DNA of 64,000 bases from Paenibacillus piscarius (GTDB lineage Bacteria; Bacillota; Bacilli; Paenibacillales; Paenibacillaceae). Location: assembly GCF_022234545.1 (NCBI RefSeq), contig NZ_JAIEUI010000030.1, positions 1-64,000 on the forward strand, given 5' to 3'. The notes beneath the pieces are model-generated. The model was given only the letters and a program-made list of their open reading frames with translations. It was not told where the DNA came from and did no database searches. Below, in pieces: positions 17,361 through 24,853 of this stretch (positions are counted from its first letter, which is position 1; every line of letters starts with the position of its first letter). Position numbers and translations under genes: made by a program.

Positions 17361-17794
17361 GCGGGCAGTTTGATCCAGGCAGCGCCTGGTTTCCGTATGA
17401 GCCCTCCAAGGCGGCCCATCTGCTCCCGCCTATCGTGCTCGCGTATGCCGGTGATGCCATCTATGAGGTAGCTGTGCGGCAATATCTGATCTCGCTGCCC
17501 AATCTGCGTCCGAATCATCTGCACCGTTCAGCCACCGGCCTGGTATCCGCCAGAGCGCAGAGCACGATTCTTGCGCATCTGGAGCCGCAGCTTACGGAAG
17601 AGGAGAAGGATGTCGTCAGACGGGGGCGCAATGCCAAATCCGGCTCTGTTCCGAAGAATGCGGATGTGCTGGAATACCGCCACGCCACCGCATTTGAATG
17701 TCTGATCGGGTATTTATATTACACCGGGCAGCAGGGGAGAATACTGGAACTGGTTCACAGCGGCATCGGATTCATGCAGCACAGGCCCGGGTGA
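17357..17794 (+). CDS. mrnC: Mini-ribonuclease 3
   Basis: MrnC is a small RNase III-domain enzyme lacking a dsRNA-binding domain; in B. subtilis it matures 23S rRNA. The 145-residue protein has the nuclease motif AYAGDAIYEVAVRQYL (about residues 30-45), with the acidic residues expected for Mg2+ binding, and ATAFECLIGYLY at the C-terminal half. The ATG at 17357 overlaps the cysS stop; a GTG at 17345 is an alternative. It is followed by rlmB. Confidence 0.93.
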   Translation: MSGQFDPGSAWFPYEPSKAAHLLPPIVLAYAGDAIYEVAVRQYLISLPNLRPNHLHRSATGLVSARAQSTILAHLEPQLTEEEKDVVRRGRNAKSGSVPKNADVLEYRHATAFECLIGYLYYTGQQGRILELVHSGIGFMQHRPG

Positions 17795-17854
17795 GTTCAA
17801 ATCCGGCCAGATGTTTATAGGTATATATGGGTATATAGAACAGGAGATAAAACA

Positions 17855-18616
17855 ATGGAAGAATTGAGAACGGAAGAGGAAATTCTGGCAGGTAAGCATT
17901 CTGTGCTTGAAGCGCTTAGAGCCGGACGTACACTGAATAAAATATGGATTGCGGAAACCGCACAAAAACATCTGACCGCACCGATTATGGCGGAAGCACG
18001 CAAGGCGGGCATTGTCATCCAGCATGTGGACAAACGCAAGCTGGATCAGCTCGCACCGGGCGTTCAGCATCAGGGTGTGGTGGCGCAGGCAGCGCCGTTT
18101 GCCTATACGAAGGTTGCTGATATTCTGGCGGCGGCAGAGGCCAAGGGAGAGCCGGCTTTTCTGCTCCTGCTGGACGAGATTGAAGATCCGCACAACCTGG
18201 GGTCCATTCTGCGTACTGCAGACTGCACAGGTGTGCATGGAGTAATTGTGCCGAAGCGCCGCTCCGCGCAGATCACGGCCACGGTCTCCAAAACCTCTGC
18301 CGGTGCCGTTGAATACGTACCCGTTGCCCGCGTAACCAACCTCGGCCAGACGATCGACCGGCTGAAGGAGCTGGGTGTCTGGGTGGTTGGGACCGATGTG
18401 GACACTGACCAGAATCTGTTCGGCTCGGATATCTTCACAGGCCCGGTAGCGGTGGTTATCGGCAATGAGAACAAGGGGATGGGCCGCCTGATCCGCGAGA
18501 AATGCGATGTGCTGCTGAAGCTGCCGATGGCGGGAAGAATCAACTCTCTTAATGCTTCGGTAGCTGCCGGTGTAGTTATGTACGAGGTTCTCCGCCGCCG
18601 CCAAGAACAGGGCTGA
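17855..18616 (+). CDS. rlmB: 23S rRNA (guanosine-2'-O-)-methyltransferase RlmB (TrmH family)
   Basis: This is a SPOUT-class RNA 2'-O-methyltransferase, normally acting on G2251 (E. coli numbering) of 23S rRNA. The 253-residue protein has an N-terminal L30e-like substrate-binding domain (~1-80). The C-terminal SPOUT knot carries the three TrmH motifs: NLGSILRTA, the IGNENKGM segment, and LKLPMAG...SLNASVAAG. The position between mrnC and rae1 matches Bacillus. AGGAG precedes the ATG. Confidence 0.94.
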   Translation: MEELRTEEEILAGKHSVLEALRAGRTLNKIWIAETAQKHLTAPIMAEARKAGIVIQHVDKRKLDQLAPGVQHQGVVAQAAPFAYTKVADILAAAEAKGEPAFLLLLDEIEDPHNLGSILRTADCTGVHGVIVPKRRSAQITATVSKTSAGAVEYVPVARVTNLGQTIDRLKELGVWVVGTDVDTDQNLFGSDIFTGPVAVVIGNENKGMGRLIREKCDVLLKLPMAGRINSLNASVAAGVVMYEVLRRRQEQG

Positions 18617-18618
18617 GT

Positions 18619-19140
18619 ATGGCAGACTGGCGCGATATCCTGCTTGTGGACGGCTATAATATGATCGGCGGCTGGCGGGAGCTTGCCGCAATGTCGCAGA
18701 CCGACATGCAGGGCGCACGCGACCGCCTGCTTGATCTGCTGGCTGATTACCAGGCTTTCTCCGGGCTGCGCGTCATTGCTGTATTTGACGCCTACCGGGT
18801 GCCGGGTCTTGGCAGGTCCTTTGTGCAGGGCAAGGTCCAGGTCTTTTTCACCAAAGAGAAAGAGACGGCGGATGAGTGCATTGAACGGCTGGTTGGAGAA
18901 TTTGCACACCGCCGCAGGCAGATTTCAGTAGCCACCAGTGACTTCATTGAGCAGCATGTCATCTTCGCGCAGGGGGCTCTGCGCGTATCGGCCAGGGAGC
19001 TGCGGCTGGCGATTGAAGAGAACCAGAAGCAGGTGAAGAAAGCGATTGAGCCGGGAAGCGTGAGCGCTACCCGCCACTCGCTCGAAGACAAGCTGCCGCC
19101 GGAGACACGCAAACGGCTGGAGGACTGGCGCAGACAGTGA
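18619..19140 (+). CDS. rae1: NYN-domain ribosome-dependent mRNA endonuclease Rae1 (YacP)
   Basis: The family member YacP/Rae1 of B. subtilis cuts mRNA in the ribosomal A site. The 173-residue protein starts with the NYN/PIN motif LLVDGYNMIGGW (residues ~8-19) and carries further acidic positions in AVFDAYR and VATSDFIEQ. It begins two bases after the rlmB stop, so the two are probably co-translated. Residues ~130-173 form a charged tail. Activity is inferred from the family. Confidence 0.9.
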   Translation: MADWRDILLVDGYNMIGGWRELAAMSQTDMQGARDRLLDLLADYQAFSGLRVIAVFDAYRVPGLGRSFVQGKVQVFFTKEKETADECIERLVGEFAHRRRQISVATSDFIEQHVIFAQGALRVSARELRLAIEENQKQVKKAIEPGSVSATRHSLEDKLPPETRKRLEDWRRQ

Positions 19141-19245
19141 ATCCGGAAACTCGCCGGCCGGTCAGGGATCAAGTGCCAGGTCAGCAGGCTTCCGCAGGGA
19201 AATGACATAAAATGTTATTGAAGATTGTTTTTGGTCAATCTGCGG

Positions 19246-19275
19246 TTGACGGTGTAAGGTAACATAATATATACT
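19246..19275 (+). promoter_or_regulatory. Likely sigma-A promoter of sigH
   Basis: TTGACG at 19246-19251 lies upstream of TATACT at 19270-19275 (spacer 18 bp); the overlapping TATATA at 19268 gives 16 bp. In B. subtilis sigH is repressed by AbrB through its sigma-A promoter; I cannot identify an AbrB site by eye. Confidence 0.65.
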
Positions 19276-19332
19276 GTTCCTATATTTCGCGAAGTAACGA
19301 TGTGTCTTGCGTTGCAGCCGGGGGGATTCTTG

Positions 19333-19977
19333 GTGAGTGTCGACCTCAAGGAAATAATGCTGTCCGAGTATGATTTCATAAGTGATGAAGAGATTGTCGA
19401 GATCTTCCGTGGTGGCGACAGTGGCGCATTGGAGCATCTGATTAACAAGTACCGCAATTTCGTGCGTGCCAAGGCCCGTTCCTATTTCCTGATTGGAGCC
19501 GACCGTGAAGATATTGTCCAGGAAGGCATGATCGGCCTGTACAAGGCCATTCGTGATTTCAAGGGTGACAAGCTGTCTTCGTTCAAGGCGTTTGCCGAAT
19601 TGTGCATTACCCGCCAGATTATCACGGCCATCAAGACGGCTACGCGCCAGAAGCATATTCCGCTGAATTCCTATGTCTCTTTGGACAAGCCTATCTATGA
19701 TGAGGATTCCGACCGGACACTGATGGATGTGATCTGCGGAACACAGGTGCTTGACCCGGAAGAGCTGATTATTAACCAGGAAGAGTTCATCGGACTGGAA
19801 GATAAGATGGCGGAGATTCTGAGTGATCTGGAACGCAAGGTGCTGATGCTCTATCTGGACGGGCGCTCCTACCAGGAGATCGCCGAGGATTTGAAGCGGC
19901 ATGTGAAGTCTATCGACAATGCTCTGCAGCGGGTGAAACGTAAATTGGAAAGATATCTGGAAGTGCGTGACAATTAA
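19333..19977 (+). CDS. sigH: RNA polymerase sigma factor SigH (sigma-30)
   Basis: SigH directs transcription of early sporulation and competence genes. The 214-residue protein has a region 2 core (NKYRNFVRAKARSYF, REDIVQEGMIGLYKAIRDF) and region 4 helix-turn-helix (LSDLERKVLMLYLDGRSYQEIA). The GTG at 19333 is best placed after the GGGGGG site at 19320; the TTG at 19330 is possible, and a further upstream in-frame start at 19300 lacks a ribosome binding site. The position before rpmG-secE-nusG is as in Bacillus. A terminator follows. Confidence 0.95.
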   Translation: MSVDLKEIMLSEYDFISDEEIVEIFRGGDSGALEHLINKYRNFVRAKARSYFLIGADREDIVQEGMIGLYKAIRDFKGDKLSSFKAFAELCITRQIITAIKTATRQKHIPLNSYVSLDKPIYDEDSDRTLMDVICGTQVLDPEELIINQEEFIGLEDKMAEILSDLERKVLMLYLDGRSYQEIAEDLKRHVKSIDNALQRVKRKLERYLEVRDN

Positions 19978-19996
19978 TGATATAATGAACCAGGAA

Positions 19997-20020
19997 GGCT
20001 CGGGACTCGAGTCTTTTTTT
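19997..20020 (+). terminator. sigH terminator
   Basis: The 6-bp stem GGCTCG / CGAGTC (one G-T pair) has a GGACT loop and is followed by seven T residues. Confidence 0.8.
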
Positions 20021-20057
20021 AGTTGCCGGCAGCAGGTTTAAGCCTAGGCGGAATGCT

Positions 20058-20072
20058 CCATAATGATTATGG
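20058..20072. promoter_or_regulatory. Perfect 7-1-7 palindrome resembling a Fur/PerR-family box
   Basis: CCATAAT-G-ATTATGG is a perfect 7-1-7 inverted repeat with the ATAATnATTAT core of Bacillus PerR and Fur boxes. It lies in the 318-bp gap between sigH and rpmG, about 100 bp upstream of the rpmG promoter -35. Apart from this, the sigH terminator and the rpmG promoter, I see no gene in the gap; a 62-codon frame across it looks spurious. The regulator is not identified. Confidence 0.4.
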
Positions 20073-20170
20073 TAGACAGCGAGTGGCAAAAGGAATAGCA
20101 TGTGCAAAGATCACGTACGGCGCAAGGCGGCGGCACCCGGAATTACCCAGTGCGATGGGGGAATCTTTCG

Positions 20171-20200
20171 TTGACACAAGCGTTGATATTATGCTAAAGT
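20171..20200 (+). promoter_or_regulatory. Sigma-A promoter of rpmG-secE-nusG
   Basis: A perfect TTGACA (20171-20176) and TAAAGT (20195-20200) are separated by 18 bp. The next gene is rpmG at 20296, leaving a ~90-nt leader. Confidence 0.75.
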
Positions 20201-20295
20201 GTTTTAGGTAGGCCTAAATTCGCGGCTTTTTTTTGAATCAATATTTGCGTCTTCTAATTTAACGGTTAGAAGTACGTCTTCGGGAGGTGCACATC

Positions 20296-20445
20296 ATGCG
20301 GGTAATTATCACTTTGGCTTGTACTAGTTGCAAACAAAGAAACTATGCAACAACCAAAAACAAGCGAAATCACCCCGACCGCTTGGAGATGAAGAAATTT
20401 TGCAAGTTCTGTAACGAGCAAACTCCTCATCGCGAAACCAGATAG
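20296..20445 (+). CDS. rpmG: 50S ribosomal protein L33
   Basis: L33 is a small zinc-ribbon protein near the ribosomal E site. The 49-residue product has Cys pairs CTSC (residues 9/12) and CKFC (36/39), so it is the zinc-binding C+ form. A GGGAGGTG site precedes the ATG. It heads the secE-nusG transcript, the standard Bacillota arrangement. Confidence 0.96.
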   Translation: MRVIITLACTSCKQRNYATTKNKRNHPDRLEMKKFCKFCNEQTPHRETR

Positions 20446-20465
20446 TCTGTGGAGGTGTAGTCGGC

Positions 20466-20657
20466 GTGAAACGTAGTTTCAAGTCTTTGTTTTCCTTTTT
20501 CACTGAGAGCTGGAGTGAACTCAAAAAGGTTCGCTGGCCTAGCCGTAAAGAATTGAAGAACTACACTTTGATCGTTCTCGGTACAATTGTAGTTATTTCT
20601 CTTTACTTCTGGGTTCTGGACATCGGTATTTCCGCTGTGATTGAAGCGATTATTTAG
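20466..20657 (+). CDS. secE: Preprotein translocase subunit SecE
   Basis: SecE clamps the SecY channel in the membrane. The 63-residue protein has an amphipathic basic N-terminal half (KKVRWPSRKEL) and a single C-terminal transmembrane helix (residues ~36-60), typical of the short Bacillota form. The start is GTG at 20466 after GGAGGTG. It is flanked by rpmG (20 bp) and nusG (21 bp). Confidence 0.95.
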   Translation: MKRSFKSLFSFFTESWSELKKVRWPSRKELKNYTLIVLGTIVVISLYFWVLDIGISAVIEAII

Positions 20658-20678
20658 AGAGGTCCCAGGTGGCTTGAT

Positions 20679-21212
20679 ATGGAAAAAAGATGGTACGTTG
20701 TTCATACCTATTCCGGGTATGAGAATAAGGTCAAGGCCAATTTGGAAAAACGCGTTGAGTCCATGGGCATGGAGGACAAAATATTCCGCGTTCTTGTTCC
20801 TATGGAAGAAGAACTGGTAAACAAGGATGGCAAGAAAAAAACGGTCATGCGCAAAGTTTACCCTGGTTACGTTTTGGTCGAAATGATTCAGACGGATGAT
20901 TCCTGGTATGTAGTCCGCAATACGCCGGGCGTGACCGGATTCGTCGGTTCAACTGGTTCGGGGTCCAAGCCTACCGCACTGCTCCCTGAAGAGGTTGAAC
21001 AAATTCTGAAGCATATGGGCATGGTTGAACCTAAAGCGAAGATTGATTTCGAAATTAAGGAATCCGTACGTATTATGGTCGGTCCATTTGCGAATTTTGT
21101 GGGCTCCGTGGAAGAAATTTTGGCAGACAAGAGCAAGATCAAGGTGCACGTCAACATGTTTGGACGGGAAACCCCGCTCGAGTTGGATTTCACTCAAGTG
21201 GAGAAAATATAA
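20679..21212 (+). CDS. nusG: Transcription termination/antitermination protein NusG
   Basis: NusG binds RNA polymerase and modulates pausing and termination. The 177-residue protein has the NGN domain (WYVVHTYSGYENKVKANL at the start, residues ~1-110) and a C-terminal KOW domain (~120-177; GPFANFVGSVEEI). It closes the rpmG-secE-nusG transcript; rplK follows after a 74-bp region with a hairpin. Confidence 0.96.
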   Translation: MEKRWYVVHTYSGYENKVKANLEKRVESMGMEDKIFRVLVPMEEELVNKDGKKKTVMRKVYPGYVLVEMIQTDDSWYVVRNTPGVTGFVGSTGSGSKPTALLPEEVEQILKHMGMVEPKAKIDFEIKESVRIMVGPFANFVGSVEEILADKSKIKVHVNMFGRETPLELDFTQVEKI

Positions 21213-21230
21213 CAAGCGCAAGGGTTTCTT

Positions 21231-21262
21231 GTGGGAGAATGTCGTAGACATTCGAATACCAC
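21231..21262 (+). other. Hairpin in the nusG-rplK intergenic region
   Basis: An outer GTGG/CCAC pair encloses GAATGTC-GTA-GACATTC with asymmetric internal loops. L1 protein autoregulates the L11-L1 operon at such a position in many bacteria; whether this is an L1 site is not proven by the sequence. Confidence 0.4.
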
Positions 21263-21286
21263 TATTTACGCAAGGAGGTGTCACTC

Positions 21287-21712
21287 ATGGCTAAAAAAGT
21301 TATTAAAATGGTGAAACTGCAGATTCCTGCAGGGAAAGCGAACCCAGCGCCTCCAGTAGGTCCGGCGTTAGGTCAAGCAGGTGTCAACATTATGGCATTC
21401 TGTAAGGAATTCAACGCTCGTACTGCCGACCAGGCTGGCCTGATCATCCCGGTTGAAATTACAGTATTTGAAGACCGTTCCTTTACCTTCATCACCAAAA
21501 CTCCTCCGGCTGCTGTTCTGCTCCGCATCGCTGCAAAAGTAGAAAAAGGCTCCGGTGAACCGAACAAGAAAAAGGTAGCGAAAATCGGCCGCGCAGCGGT
21601 TCGTGAAATCGCCGAAACCAAAATGCCTGACCTGAACGCTGCATCTGTTGAAGCTGCAATGCGTATGGTTGAAGGTACTGCCCGCAGTATGGGTATCACA
21701 ATCGAAGACTAA
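21287..21712 (+). CDS. rplK: 50S ribosomal protein L11
   Basis: L11 builds the GTPase-associated centre on 23S rRNA and contacts elongation factors; in Bacillota it is also needed for RelA-type stringent signalling. The 141-residue protein has the proline-rich N-terminal interdomain segment (NPAPPVGPALGQ) and the C-terminal rRNA-binding domain. The ATG at 21287 after GGAGGTG is preferred; an in-frame GTG at 21278 lies within that site. It pairs with rplA downstream. Confidence 0.97.
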   Translation: MAKKVIKMVKLQIPAGKANPAPPVGPALGQAGVNIMAFCKEFNARTADQAGLIIPVEITVFEDRSFTFITKTPPAAVLLRIAAKVEKGSGEPNKKKVAKIGRAAVREIAETKMPDLNAASVEAAMRMVEGTARSMGITIED

Positions 21713-21792
21713 TTGTATTCGATGAACCGGTCATTCATGACCGCATTATGTGGGAGGAATTTCCGCTATTACCACAAAGGAGGAACATTTTC

Positions 21793-22485
21793 ATGGCTAA
21801 ACATGGTAAGAAATACCTGGAATCTGCTAAGCTGATCAACAGCGAAGCAACCTATGAGCCTTCAGAAGCTGTAGAGCTTGTGAAAAAGGCAGCCACTGCC
21901 AAGTTCGACGAAACCGTTGAAGCAGCAGTGCGTCTGGGTGTAGACCCTCGTAAACAAGACCAGGCCGTTCGCGGTGTTGTTGTCCTGCCTCACGGCACAG
22001 GCAAAACCCAGCGCGTGCTTGTATTTGCAAAAGGTGAAAAAGCGAAGGAAGCGGAAGCTGCCGGTGCCGATTATGTTGGCGATGCTGACATGATCAATAA
22101 GATTCAACAGGGCTGGTTTGAATTCGATGTCTGCGTAGCTACACCTGACATGATGAGTGAAGTCGGTAAACTGGGTCGTCTGCTCGGCGGTAAGGGCCTC
22201 ATGCCTAACCCTAAAGCAGGTACAGTTACTTTCGACGTTACCAAGGCTGTTCAAGAAATCAAAGCCGGTAAAATCGAATACCGTCTCGACAAAGCGGGCC
22301 AAATTCACGCGCCAATCGGCAAAGTGTCTTTCAACCCTGAACAACTGAACGATAACCTTAAAGCTCTGATCGACGCTCTGAACCGTGCGAAACCGGCTGC
22401 TGCCAAGGGTGTATACCTGAAGGGCATCGCGATTTCGTCCACTATGGGACCTAGCGCTCGTGTGAACACTACTGCATTCAGATAA
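21793..22485 (+). CDS. rplA: 50S ribosomal protein L1
   Basis: L1 forms the mobile stalk at the E site and often represses its own mRNA. The 230-residue length is typical; recognisable segments are the start MAKHGKKY and LGGKGLMPNPKAGTVT around residues 130-145. The ATG at 21793 follows AAAGGAGG. An upstream in-frame start at 21748 would add 15 unrelated residues and is rejected. A small CGGTCA/TGACCG hairpin lies between rplK and rplA. Confidence 0.97.
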   Translation: MAKHGKKYLESAKLINSEATYEPSEAVELVKKAATAKFDETVEAAVRLGVDPRKQDQAVRGVVVLPHGTGKTQRVLVFAKGEKAKEAEAAGADYVGDADMINKIQQGWFEFDVCVATPDMMSEVGKLGRLLGGKGLMPNPKAGTVTFDVTKAVQEIKAGKIEYRLDKAGQIHAPIGKVSFNPEQLNDNLKALIDALNRAKPAAAKGVYLKGIAISSTMGPSARVNTTAFR

Positions 22486-22492
22486 TTAAAGG

Positions 22493-22521
22493 TTGACTCT
22501 TTGAGTTATCTTTGATAATCT
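22493..22521 (+). promoter_or_regulatory. Sigma-A promoter upstream of the L10 leader
   Basis: TTGACT (22493-22498) and TAATCT (22516-22521) have a 17-bp spacer. It lies eight bases after the rplA stop, so rplJ-rplL has its own transcription start. Confidence 0.75.
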
Positions 22522-22539
22522 ATAACAGTTGTGAACATT

Positions 22540-22698
22540 AAGGTGATCAATCTTAAATGTGAATATGCTTACCGTAGACAGTAGGTGCCGCAGGGCTTAA
22601 TTTCCTACCGAGGTGTTGTGATAGAAACAAGAAGTGCCAGGCTCGCCTGACTAACTTTCCGTTTTATCAAGCCTTCGTGAATCTGCGGAGGCTTTTCT
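22540..22698 (+). ncRNA. L10 leader (autoregulatory rplJ mRNA leader)
   Basis: The segment around 22573-22617 (CCGTAGACAGTAGGTGC ... TTTCCTACCGAGGTG) matches the conserved Bacillota L10-leader core, a mimic of the rRNA site bound by L10(L12)4. It is followed by a terminator-like hairpin, AAGCCTTCG / GCGGAGGCTT at 22669-22694 with TTTTCT. Excess L10 should bind the leader and favour termination. Boundaries are approximate. Confidence 0.85.
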
Positions 22699-22770
22699 AA
22701 TGCCTGCGTAGGAATATCGCGGATCTTCGGAAGAATTGCCGTGACATAAATTTTCAGGAGGTGTATACCA

Positions 22771-23274
22771 TTGGCAAATGCAAAAGTAATCCAAGCTAAA
22801 CAGGATGCGGTTGATGTTGTTACCGGCAAACTGCAGAACAGTGTCTCCACTGTTGTTGCAGATTACCGCGGACTGAACGTATCGCAAGTGACTGAACTGC
22901 GTAAGCAGCTTCGTGAAGCTGGCGTTGAGTTCCAGGTTCTGAAGAACACATTGCTGCGCCGTGCAACTGCAGCGGCTGAATTGACTGATCTGGACGCAGT
23001 CCTGACTGGTCCTACAGCGATCGCTTTCAGTGAGACTGATGCGGTTGTAGCAGCCAAGATTCTGAACGACTTCGCTAAGAAGAATGATGCTCTTAAGCTT
23101 AAGGGCGGCGTAGTAGAAGGTAAGGTAATCGACGCTGACCAGCTGAAAGCACTGGCTGAGCTTCCTTCCCGCGAAGGTTTGCTGTCCATGCTGCTTAGCG
23201 TGCTTCAAGCTCCAATGCGCAACTTCGCGCTTGCAGTTAAAGCTGTTGCAGAGAAGGAAGAACAAAGCGCGTAA
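22771..23274 (+). CDS. rplJ: 50S ribosomal protein L10
   Basis: L10 anchors L7/L12 dimers to the ribosomal stalk. The 167-residue protein has the N-terminal rRNA-binding domain (ADYRGLNVSQVTELR) and the C-terminal helix that carries L12 dimers. Translation starts at TTG (22771) after AGGAGGTG. Expression is probably controlled by the L10 leader just upstream; rplL follows after 62 bp. Confidence 0.96.
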   Translation: MANAKVIQAKQDAVDVVTGKLQNSVSTVVADYRGLNVSQVTELRKQLREAGVEFQVLKNTLLRRATAAAELTDLDAVLTGPTAIAFSETDAVVAAKILNDFAKKNDALKLKGGVVEGKVIDADQLKALAELPSREGLLSMLLSVLQAPMRNFALAVKAVAEKEEQSA

Positions 23275-23336
23275 GGCTTTGCTTCCCGCTTCATAATCAA
23301 TACCACACCAAATTCAAATATAATGGAGGTTCAATC

Positions 23337-23696
23337 ATGAGCAAAGAAACAATCCTGGAAGAAATTAAAGGCATGAGCGTGTTGGAACTGAACGACCTGG
23401 TTAAAGCAATCGAAGAAGAATTCGGCGTAACTGCAGCAGCTCCAGTTGCTGTTGGCGGCGCAGTAGCAGCTGTTGAAGCTGAACAATCCGAATTCGACGT
23501 TATTCTGACAAGCGCTGGCGCTTCCAAAATCAACGTTATCAAGATCGTTCGCGAAATCACTGGTCTTGGTCTGAAAGAAGCTAAGGACGTTGTAGACAAC
23601 GCTCCAAAGCCAATCAAAGAAAAAGTAAGCAAAGAAGAAGCCGAAGCTACCAAAGCAAAATTGGAAGAAGCAGGCGCAGCTGTAGAACTGAAATAG
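23337..23696 (+). CDS. rplL: 50S ribosomal protein L7/L12
   Basis: L7/L12 is the multi-copy stalk protein that recruits translational GTPases. The 119-residue protein has an N-terminal dimerisation domain, a short Ala/Val-rich hinge (residues ~35-50) and the conserved C-terminal domain (KINVIKIVREITGLGLKEAK). ATGGAGG precedes the ATG. A long terminator hairpin follows. Confidence 0.97.
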   Translation: MSKETILEEIKGMSVLELNDLVKAIEEEFGVTAAAPVAVGGAVAAVEAEQSEFDVILTSAGASKINVIKIVREITGLGLKEAKDVVDNAPKPIKEKVSKEEAEATKAKLEEAGAAVELK

Positions 23697-23747
23697 TTCG
23701 AATCAATAGGTACTGCCCCGGAGCGTGAGTCATTCTCTCCGGTTCCC

Positions 23748-23785
23748 GCAACCCCCTTGAACTTGTTCAAGGGGGTTGCTCTATA
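23748..23785 (+). terminator. Terminator after rplL
   Basis: A perfect 15-bp stem (GCAACCCCCTTGAAC with its complement, 23748-23779) has a very short loop. The tail CTCTATAA is only weakly T-rich. Confidence 0.75.
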
Positions 23786-23828
23786 AGGTATACTCTATAG
23801 TGTAGAATACATGGAAAGGGAGGATCGC

Positions 23829-24425
23829 ATGTCGCAGCATTATTACTCGCAGCAGCCTGAAGCGCGTCATGACAGACGAAGCATTGAGACGGTTCTGAGA
23901 GGCCGGAGCCTCCGCTTTGTAAGCGACGCCGGAGTTTTTTCAAAGGGAGATATAGATCATGGCAGCCGTGTTCTGATTGAAGCGATGGAGATCCCTGACG
24001 GGGCGGAGGTGCTGGATGTGGGCTGTGGGTACGGACCCATAGGAATTAGTGCCGCGCTGCTTGCTCCCAAGGGCCATGTCACGATGATTGATATTAACAG
24101 CCGGGCAGTTGAACTGGCCCAAGAGAATGCCAGGCACAACGGCGTATCCAATGTTACAGTCATGGAGAGCGATAAGCTGTCTGCGTTAGCCGGGCGGAAG
24201 TACGATGTGGTGCTTACCAATCCGCCGATTCGCGCCGGCAAGAGCGTGGTGCATGAGATCTTTGAACAGGCCTGTGACCATTTGAAGGAAGGCGGCAGCC
24301 TGTGGATCGTCATTCAGAAGAAGCAGGGTGCACCATCGGCTGTCGCCAAGCTGGAGAGTCTGTTCCCGGTGGTAGAGGAAGTTGGGAAGGACAAGGGCTA
24401 CCGTATTATTAGGGCGCAGAAATAA
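23829..24425 (+). CDS. RsmC-like class I SAM-dependent methyltransferase (YbxB family)
   Basis: The 198-residue protein has the SAM-binding motif VLDVGCGYGPIG (residues ~63-74) and the catalytic NPPIRAGK of N2-guanine/N6-adenine methylases (~135-142), as in RsmC. The presumed substrate is 16S rRNA or another RNA; not established. The ATG at 23829 after GGGAGG is preferred over the ATG at 23811, which precedes that site. It sits between rplL and rpoB, the same place as B. subtilis ybxB. Confidence 0.88.
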   Translation: MSQHYYSQQPEARHDRRSIETVLRGRSLRFVSDAGVFSKGDIDHGSRVLIEAMEIPDGAEVLDVGCGYGPIGISAALLAPKGHVTMIDINSRAVELAQENARHNGVSNVTVMESDKLSALAGRKYDVVLTNPPIRAGKSVVHEIFEQACDHLKEGGSLWIVIQKKQGAPSAVAKLESLFPVVEEVGKDKGYRIIRAQK

Positions 24426-24440
24426 AAACAGCACTGCATA

Positions 24441-24469
24441 TTGACATGCAATGCCCGTAGTGGTATTAT
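24441..24469 (+). promoter_or_regulatory. Strong sigma-A promoter of rpoB-rpoC
   Basis: A perfect TTGACA (24441-24446), a 17-bp spacer and TATTAT (24464-24469). The start near 24476 gives a ~380-nt untranslated leader before rpoB. Confidence 0.85.
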
Positions 24470-24475
24470 TATAAA

Positions 24476-24853
24476 ATGTCAGTATTAAGCTAGGCTCCAT
24501 GTCTTTAGTTTGCTGAAATGTCAAGTGATATATTGTCGCCCGGTAAGCGCATGACGCAAGGCAGGTTTTTGCGGATTCGGTTATCTATGTTTCTGTCAAG
24601 GCGAGGGTCGCCCTAGACCATAGATGATAGCGCATGAACTGAGGCCTGGTGACGTATAATACGTACGTTTTGGGCAAATCTACTGGATAAGGAGTATTTT
24701 GGCCGTGGATAGATGTGCTCTTTTTTCGAAAGAATTCGATAAGGGGCTTTTCTGTATTTATGGCTGAGCCCTTGTGGTATGGTTCCATTATACGGGTCCA
24801 AACAAGGGTTCGCAATCAATTTTTAAGTGAGTAGACATGAGGGGTGAGTAAAG
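24476..24853 (+). promoter_or_regulatory. Long structured 5' leader of rpoB
   Basis: The leader contains no gene I can support. A nested stem at 24583-24625 pairs ATCTATG/CATAGAT, GTC/GAC and GGCGA/TCGCC around a GGG loop. Further elements are an ACGTA-TAA-TACGT hairpin near 24654, TCGAA-AGAA-TTCGA near 24727, an AAGGG...CCCTT stem near 24740-24776, and a CCCTTG/CAAGGG pair near 24770-24812. It matches no riboswitch class I know. A control role for RNA polymerase level is an inference. Confidence 0.5.

Noticed and set aside
20023..20211. 62-codon frame between sigH and rpmG
   Set aside because: TTG start inside the sigH terminator, no ribosome binding site, overlaps the rpmG promoter, no recognisable protein.
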